A stretch of DNA of 5,680 nt from Bacteroidaceae bacterium (lineage in GTDB: Bacteria > Bacteroidota > Bacteroidia > Bacteroidales > Bacteroidaceae), in NCBI GenBank assembly GCA_016292545.1, contig JAEDIG010000147.1:1-5680 (forward strand), read 5' to 3'. Positions 5,627 to 5,680 of the stretch are shown in pieces. A program made the translations under genes and the position numbers. The notes under the pieces were generated by a model. The model had not been told where the DNA came from and did not search any database. It saw only the letters and a program-made list of their open reading frames with translations. Every line of letters starts with the position of its first letter. Positions within the stretch are counted from its first letter, which is position 1.

Positions 5627-5680
5627 ACGCCCCGGAGGGGCAAAAGCCATCAGCCCAGGGCAGAGCGAAGCGGCACCCTG
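5627..5680. repeat. GC-rich palindromic element, REP-like (truncated by window edge)
   Basis: A perfect hairpin, GCCCC-GGA-GGGGC (5629-5641), is followed 14 bases later by a second structure with arms CAGGG (5656-5660) and CCCTG (5676-5680). The left arm continues outward as CC (5654-5655), so the stem probably extends past the edge to CCCAGGG/CCCTGGG. A small GC-GAA-GC turn lies in its centre (5665-5671). Paired short GC-rich hairpins in an otherwise AT-rich spacer are typical of dispersed intergenic repeats (REP-like, often mobilised by RAYT transposases), and the wording resembles repeats I recall from Bacteroidetes genomes. Only one copy is visible here, so repetitiveness is not shown. 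Confidence 0.45.

Larger units (their letters stand above)
5366..5680. other. intergenic region upstream of the operon
   Basis: No gene is supported here on either strand. The part nearest the operon (to about 5530) is very AT-rich and holds the promoter and the 9-bp inverted repeat. Short perfect hairpins follow: AACTT-TTGC-AAGTT (5507-5520), TCTG-TTT-CAGA (5579-5589) and GCCA-TTT-TGGC (5594-5604). Each is common by chance in AT-rich DNA and none has a following T run. From about 5625 the base composition turns sharply GC-rich, marking the start of a different element. Confidence 0.6.

Noticed and set aside
5366..5680. CRISPR array, tRNA or riboswitch in the intergenic region
   Set aside because: There are no regularly spaced repeats, no cloverleaf-like pairing with a T-loop, and no recognisable aptamer core; only small isolated hairpins are present.

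Overview
The window looks like part of a Bacteroidales chromosome (Prevotella/Bacteroides relatives). The evidence is the Bacteroides-type inositol-phosphate synthase, a promoter of the Bacteroidetes TAnnTTTG class before the first gene, and starts that lack Shine-Dalgarno sequences. The coding DNA is moderately GC-rich, and the spacers are strongly AT-rich. The assignment is inferred from these signals; there is no rRNA or other phylogenetic marker in the window.

All six genes lie on the minus strand, so transcription runs from right to left. In order they are: a small nucleotidyltransferase (4649-5365), an ATP-grasp enzyme (3762-4625), a CDP-alcohol phosphotransferase membrane enzyme (2828-3772), a flippase-like membrane protein of the LPG_synthase_TM family (1830-2831), a HAD phosphatase (1063-1833), and, after a 79-bp spacer, myo-inositol-1-phosphate synthase (983 to beyond the left edge). 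The first five are tightly packed: one 23-bp gap, one 11-base overlap and two ATGA stop/start overlaps. They look like one operon driven from a promoter near 5433-5463. The 3' end of the synthase gene is cut off by the window.

Together the genes read as a pathway for making an inositol-containing membrane lipid or a related phospho-inositol compound. The synthase makes inositol phosphate from glucose-6-phosphate. The nucleotidyltransferase could activate it to CDP-inositol. The CDP-alcohol phosphotransferase would then form the phosphodiester on a lipid or other acceptor. The HAD enzyme could remove a phosphate, the flippase-like protein could move the product across the membrane, and the ATP-grasp enzyme could add a further phosphate or an amide-linked group. 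This differs from the better-known B. thetaiotaomicron layout, where a CDP-DAG-dependent PIP synthase works with a PIP phosphatase. From memory, a second inositol-lipid route without a PIP intermediate has been proposed for Prevotella; this locus fits that idea and adds an ATP-grasp gene whose role I cannot assign.

The right end (5366-5680) has no gene. It holds the promoter, an A/T-rich 9-bp inverted repeat that overlaps the promoter's -33 region, phased A/T tracts, several short hairpins, and a GC-rich hairpin pair at the very edge that resembles a dispersed intergenic (REP-like) repeat.
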